The notes under the pieces: generated by a model | What the model was told of the DNA's origin: nothing | What the model saw: only the letters and a program-made list of their open reading frames with translations | Database searches by the model: none | DNA from: Actinophytocola sp963825445 | Lineage (GTDB): Bacteria; Actinomycetota; Actinomycetes; Mycobacteriales; Pseudonocardiaceae | Direction: 5' to 3' | Assembly (NCBI GenBank): GCA_963825445.1 | Contig: CAWGTM010000020.1 | Span: 1-64,000, forward strand | Length of the DNA: 64,000 nt | Part shown: positions 60,728-64,000 of the stretch, piece after piece | How the letters are laid out: the number at the start of each line of letters is the position of its first letter | Position numbering within the stretch: the stretch's first letter is position 1 | Made by a program: the position numbers and the translations under genes

Positions 60728-62083
60728 GTGAGGTCGCTCGGGGACATGGACCCGAGGCGGGTCGGGGCGTATCGCCTGGTTGGCCGGCTTGAGGCTGACG
60801 AGCTGGGGCCGGTGCTGCTCGGGGCCGCGGCTGATGGGCGGCTGCTGGCGGTGAAGCTCGTCAGTTCGCGGTTGGTCCTTGGGGACGGGTTGGACGCGTT
60901 GTGGCAGGTCACCGGGCCCTACGTCGCTCGCGTGGTTGATGCTGGGCCGACTGAGGCCTCGCCGTGGGTGGCTGCCGAGTTCGTGCCCGGGGTGTCCCTG
61001 AGGCAGGTGGTCGAGCGTGGTCTTCTGCTTGGCGAGGCTGACGTGCTGCGGTTGGCAGCGGGGCTGGTCGACGCGCTGACCGAACTGCGCCGTGTCGGGC
61101 TGGTGCACCGGGATCTGACGTCGGTGAACGTGTGGCTCGTCGACGGCGGGGTGCGCGTGTTCGACTTCGGTGTCGAGCAGGCTCCGGTGACCCCTGCGGA
61201 CAACGTGCACTCGCTCGGCGCGTTGCTGCACCTGGCCGCCACGGGTCGTTCGGCGCAGTCCGAGCTGTCCCCGTCGTTGCCGTCCCGGGTTCGGCAGCTC
61301 CTGGCCGCCTGTCTTGCCCCGGATCCGCTCCGCCGGCCGACGTTGGATCAGTTGCGGGTCCTGGTCGGACCTACTCCGCCCGGCCCCTGGCCCTCGTTGG
61401 TGCGGTTGATGATCGACGAGCAGCGGACCGAGGTCGGCGTGGGTGCGCCCACCGTGCGGATCGCGCGGCCACGGAAGAAACCCACGCCCGCTCCCAAGCG
61501 CTGGAAACCCGACAAGTGGGCGATTTTCTCCGCCGCGGCGATCGTGGTGACCATCGTGTTCGCCTTCGTCATGTTCAACGCGCTCACCCCGGACGGGCCG
61601 GTGCGGGCATCCCCGACACCGACGGACGAGACCGTGGTGCCGACGACCATCACCACGACGACCACCACCATGACCACCACTACGACCGAGCCGCAGCCCC
61701 CGTACGGCGAGATCACCGGGCTGGCCGGCAAGTGCATGGACATCGCGGGCGCCAGCACCGGCAACGGCACACCCGTCCAGCTCCACGAGTGCAATGGCAC
61801 CAGCGCCCAGGAATGGGAACTTGCCCTGGACGGCACCCTGCAGGGGCTCGGCAAGTGCCTCGACGTGACGGGCGGCGCGACCAACGACGGCGCGACCGTC
61901 CAGATCTACGACTGCAACGGCACCGGTGCCCAGCAGTGGGGTGTCACCCCCGACGGCTCGATCATCAACGCCCAGTCCGGCAAGTGCCTCGACGTTCCCT
62001 CCAAGGCGACCGCCGACGGCACCCAGTTGATCATCTGGACGTGTCACGGCGAGGAAAACCAGCGCTGGACCCCGCCCGCCTGA
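60728..62083 (+). CDS. Degenerate serine/threonine kinase with ricin-type lectin domain
   Basis: A 451-residue membrane protein. The kinase-like part keeps a Lys in LLAVKLV, the catalytic loop VHRDLTSVNVWL (His127-Asp129) and DFG at 146-148. It lacks a proper glycine loop (VGRLEADELGPVLLG) and passes from DFG to the next helix in under 20 residues, so the activation segment and APE motif are missing. A helix at about 264-286, a Thr-rich linker and a ricin B-type trefoil (AQEWEL, AQQWGV, NQRWTPP) follow outside. GTG 60728 is chosen for its GGGAGG site. Probably a sugar-sensing pseudokinase (inference). Confidence 0.85.
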   Translation: MRSLGDMDPRRVGAYRLVGRLEADELGPVLLGAAADGRLLAVKLVSSRLVLGDGLDALWQVTGPYVARVVDAGPTEASPWVAAEFVPGVSLRQVVERGLLLGEADVLRLAAGLVDALTELRRVGLVHRDLTSVNVWLVDGGVRVFDFGVEQAPVTPADNVHSLGALLHLAATGRSAQSELSPSLPSRVRQLLAACLAPDPLRRPTLDQLRVLVGPTPPGPWPSLVRLMIDEQRTEVGVGAPTVRIARPRKKPTPAPKRWKPDKWAIFSAAAIVVTIVFAFVMFNALTPDGPVRASPTPTDETVVPTTITTTTTTMTTTTTEPQPPYGEITGLAGKCMDIAGASTGNGTPVQLHECNGTSAQEWELALDGTLQGLGKCLDVTGGATNDGATVQIYDCNGTGAQQWGVTPDGSIINAQSGKCLDVPSKATADGTQLIIWTCHGEENQRWTPPA

Positions 62084-62177
62084 GGAATTCCGCGAGGGAC
62101 TGCTCCTATTTCGACCTGTTCTTGAGTAACACGGTGAACCATCGCGAGTTGTTTCCGTTGAACGACAGGAGTGCCTC

Positions 62178-62621
62178 TTGCGAACCAGATTGATCATATC
62201 CGTGCTCGCGGTTCTCGCTTCTCTTCTTGTTGTTGCGCCTTTTGCGCAGGCGGCGGCGGAATGCGGGGCAACAGAGGAGCAATGGATCGGTGGCTTCGAC
62301 GGAAGTCACGTCGACCGTCCGGGTCCACTTCCGCTGTCGATCGAAGTCACGCGGAACGCCGAGGGCACCCTTGGTGTGGAGACCGAGGTCAACGGGGCGA
62401 TCTATCCCACGACTTACGTGGAGATCGTGTTGAAGCGGCTGACCTGGACCGTCCTGCTGCCGCCCAACCCACTCTTTCCCTCGAGGCATTACGCCCCCGA
62501 TTTCGGGGAAGTTACCTGTTCCGGCGGCATCGTGACGAGTTTCACCGGCTACGCCCTGGACTACATGCTCGGTTACGGCGAGGTGTGGTTCAGCGATATC
62601 GAACTCGTCAGAGTTAACTGA
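62178..62621 (+). CDS. Small secreted protein, copy 1
   Basis: A 147-residue exported protein from TTG 62178 with AGGAG seven bases before. The signal peptide is RLIISVLAVLASLLVVAPFA, cleaved near AQAAA. The mature part is beta-rich with two cysteines (ECGATEEQW and VTCSGGIVT) and the stretches PLPLSIEVTRNAEGTLGVET and SFTGYALDY. No family is recognised. A close but damaged second copy lies at 63399, with a lipoprotein gene between them. Confidence 0.78.
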   Translation: MRTRLIISVLAVLASLLVVAPFAQAAAECGATEEQWIGGFDGSHVDRPGPLPLSIEVTRNAEGTLGVETEVNGAIYPTTYVEIVLKRLTWTVLLPPNPLFPSRHYAPDFGEVTCSGGIVTSFTGYALDYMLGYGEVWFSDIELVRVN

Positions 62622-62737
62622 GCGCCGGTGCCCGGCCGTGGTCCCCCGAACGGGTGCGCCAGGGCCGGGCATGGCGTCGTCGGGTGGCAGGTACCGTGCT
62701 CGCGAGCGGATGCGAAACACGATCGGGGGCACCACAG

Positions 62738-63298
62738 ATGATCATTCGACGTAGCGTTCCGGTAGTGGTCGGCCTCGTGCTGATCATGAGCGGTTGCTCC
62801 GACGGCGACTCTCCCGAGTCGGCCGGGCAGCCCACCGCCGACAAGCCCAGTGTCACGACCATCGACCTGACGTTGAACGACCAGTCGGTCGACCTGGGCG
62901 ACGCGGTGGTGAAGTGTTATGACTACGAAGACCACCTGATGGTCGAGGCGCACAACCCCGACGACTTCGAGGCCACGGGCTTCCTGATGGACTACTACGA
63001 GAACAACGTGAACCTCAGCATTGGTGTTCGAGGTGGGGATCCGGACCAGTTCCGGTACGAAGAGGGCGCCGACGGGCAGACCGCTGAGGTGACGCGGGAC
63101 GGCGCCGAGGTGACGATCACCGGAAAGATCGGCGCGGCTGGTGGCTCGGACGCGCCTCAGCGGTTCGAGATTTCCGCCAACTGCGCGGAGTTCCACAACA
63201 CTCCGCCGGACAGCAGCAAGGTCGACCCGTCGGATATGCCCAGCATTCCGTCGACTTGCCCGCCGGGTCAGGCCGTGTGCATTCCAGAGGGTAACTAG
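62738..63298 (+). CDS. LpqH-like lipoprotein
   Basis: A 186-residue lipoprotein. The signal peptide ends in lipobox LIMSGC (Cys at about residue 20). The mature domain (VTTIDLTLNDQSVDL, AVVKCYDYEDHLMVEAHN, VTITGKIGAAGGSDAP) resembles the LpqH/19-kDa antigen family of mycobacteria. It ends CPPGQAVCIPEGN. It sits between the two copies of the small secreted protein. Confidence 0.82.
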   Translation: MIIRRSVPVVVGLVLIMSGCSDGDSPESAGQPTADKPSVTTIDLTLNDQSVDLGDAVVKCYDYEDHLMVEAHNPDDFEATGFLMDYYENNVNLSIGVRGGDPDQFRYEEGADGQTAEVTRDGAEVTITGKIGAAGGSDAPQRFEISANCAEFHNTPPDSSKVDPSDMPSIPSTCPPGQAVCIPEGN

Positions 63299-63398
63299 CT
63301 CGTATCTCCAACTGGTTTCGATCCGGGCGGTGAATCGTCGCCAGGTCCGTTCCGTTGGAATGACAGGAGCACCTTCGCGAACCAGATTGATCATATCC

Positions 63399-63825
63399 AT
63401 GGTTGCTGCCGTCGCGTCTCTTCTCCTGGTCGCGCCGACTCTCGCGCAGGCAACTCCGGAATGCGGAGCCACGGCCGAACAGTGGGTCGGTAGCTTCGAC
63501 GGCAACCACGTCTTCACCTGGGGGGATCCCCTTCCGCTGTCCATCGAGGTCACCCGGAAACGCCGCAGGGAAATATCCGCGTGACGACCGACGTCAACGG
63601 GACGGTCTATCCCGAGAGCGGCGGAACCATCACACTGAACCGGCTGTCCTGCGGCATCTTGTACCCGAAGGCTCATTCGTTCCCCGGTCGCTTTACGACG
63701 CCGGATACCAGGGAGTCACCTGTTCCGGTGGTGTCGTGACGGACTTCACCGGCTACGTATCGGACTACTTTCCCGGAACCGGCTACGTGGCATACAGCGA
63801 TTTCGAACTCGCGAGAGTCAATTAG
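63399..63825 (+). pseudogene. Small secreted protein, copy 2, frame-broken
   Basis: A near repeat of the product at 62178: VAAVASLLLVAPTLAQA, then ECGATAEQWVGSFDGNHVF, LPLSIEVTR, VTCSGGVVTDFTGYVSDY and a final ARVN like the first copy's VRVN. The TTG start of copy 1 is TCG here, so ATG 63399 is the best start. Extra A bases occur in two short A runs (cggaaacg and gggaaata) near 63556 and 63570, and another shift near 63690 is needed to reach the shared end. It is either a recent pseudogene or miscalled homopolymers. Confidence 0.72.
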
Positions 63826-64000
63826 GGAGTCCACGGGAGGATGTTGCCGTAGCGGACCAGTTCTCCGTAGTGCGTCGGGTTGACCGGGGTCAGTGCCAGG
63901 TCCAGGAGTGAGACGGCGGCCTGGGCCGGGGTGGGGGCGGTGCTGACGTCCCACCACAGGGCGGACGTAGGGGTGTTGATCATGCCGGGGCAGGCCGCTG
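63822..64000 (-). CDS. Short-chain dehydrogenase, C-terminal end (partial)
   Basis: Only the last 58 or so residues are in the window. ACPGMINTPTSALWW is the PG-x-x-x-T loop after the SDR active site, followed by TPAQAAVSLLDLALTP and YGELVRYGNILPW, the usual tail of retinol-dehydrogenase-like SDRs. The catalytic part lies beyond 64000. Its stop overlaps the end of the convergent secreted-protein copy. Confidence 0.72.
   Translation of the reverse strand, partial: AACPGMINTPTSALWWDVSTAPTPAQAAVSLLDLALTPVNPTHYGELVRYGNILPWTP

Noticed and set aside
63673..63957. 94-codon minus-strand frame at the right edge
   Set aside because: Pro/Gly/Arg-rich shadow; another minus frame over the same bases gives a clear SDR C-terminus.

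Overview
The window is high-GC DNA with frequent GTG starts and many 1-4 base stop/start overlaps. Its gene set includes an XRE-DUF5753/DUF397 pair, an actinobacterial exosortase with a choice-of-anchor P protein, the Mec/CysO/CysM cysteine pathway, aa3 cytochrome oxidase subunit I and an ACT-domain SerB. This points to an actinomycete of the Pseudonocardiales type (Lentzea, Saccharothrix or Actinosynnema-like). The order dinG ... pncB, clpS, DUF2017, P1 peptidase, mec, cysO, cysM, rhomboid, murI, metallo-beta-lactamase, rph, rdgB matches the Mycobacterium tuberculosis Rv1329c-Rv1341 neighbourhood, with extra genes inserted at several points. No function here was tested by a database search; all names rest on motifs and on recognising families.

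Layout. Bases 1 to about 1.6 kb look like a foreign, sphingomonad-like sequence (AmpG-type permease and TPR protein) dense in frameshifts, joined to the actinomycete sequence; this is probably an assembly chimera at a contig end. 1.6-11.3 kb is a carbohydrate-linked catabolic cluster: a secreted ThuA/sugar-dehydrogenase/PKD protein, an SsuA/NMT1-type ABC importer, a Gfo/Idh/MocA dehydrogenase, a DUF993 aldolase-fold protein and a TIM-barrel isomerase. 11.3-14.4 kb holds two paralogous membrane-associated proteins coupled to a small ABC exporter. 14.6-19.6 kb carries ctaD, serB and Pth2-like genes. 19.5-26.1 kb is a minus-strand block with an XRE/DUF397 pair, a large WD40-KAP NTPase with frame breaks, a small partner gene and dinG. 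26.2-33.1 kb is a cell-surface locus (choice-of-anchor P proteins, exosortase, GT2 glycosyltransferase, LAFTG microprotein, wecB) with several intergenic repeats. 33.5-48 kb is the conserved housekeeping block, in which the clpS-DUF2017 pair appears duplicated. 48-51 kb holds DUF3574, bcp, a DUF4352-like lipoprotein and a sialidase-like protein.

51.1-60.6 kb is the main accessory region. An intact but odd tRNA (Leu-type UAG anticodon, no long variable arm) is followed by three further copies of its 3' half, a 46-base direct repeat. These mark off three small islands of about 4.2, 2.4 and 2.9 kb. Each carries a defence or toxin-antitoxin-like cassette: a PDDEXK-like nuclease with a GmrSD/alkyltransferase-like fusion, then XRE-ImmA/IrrE-PIN, then AbiEi-AbiEii with an SOS-boxed small gene. 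No integrase is visible in any of them. Each downstream repeat is preceded, exactly 110 bases earlier, by a tandem GGGTGCGA motif, which suggests that one recombinase recognised all three. The window ends with a degenerate kinase-ricin protein, a duplicated secreted-protein gene around a lipoprotein gene, and the end of an SDR gene.

Single-base frame breaks are concentrated at the left end, in the WD40-KAP gene, in the island A nuclease genes and in the last duplicated gene. The housekeeping genes have none. These loci are reported as pseudogenes or interrupted genes, with sequencing error kept as an alternative.
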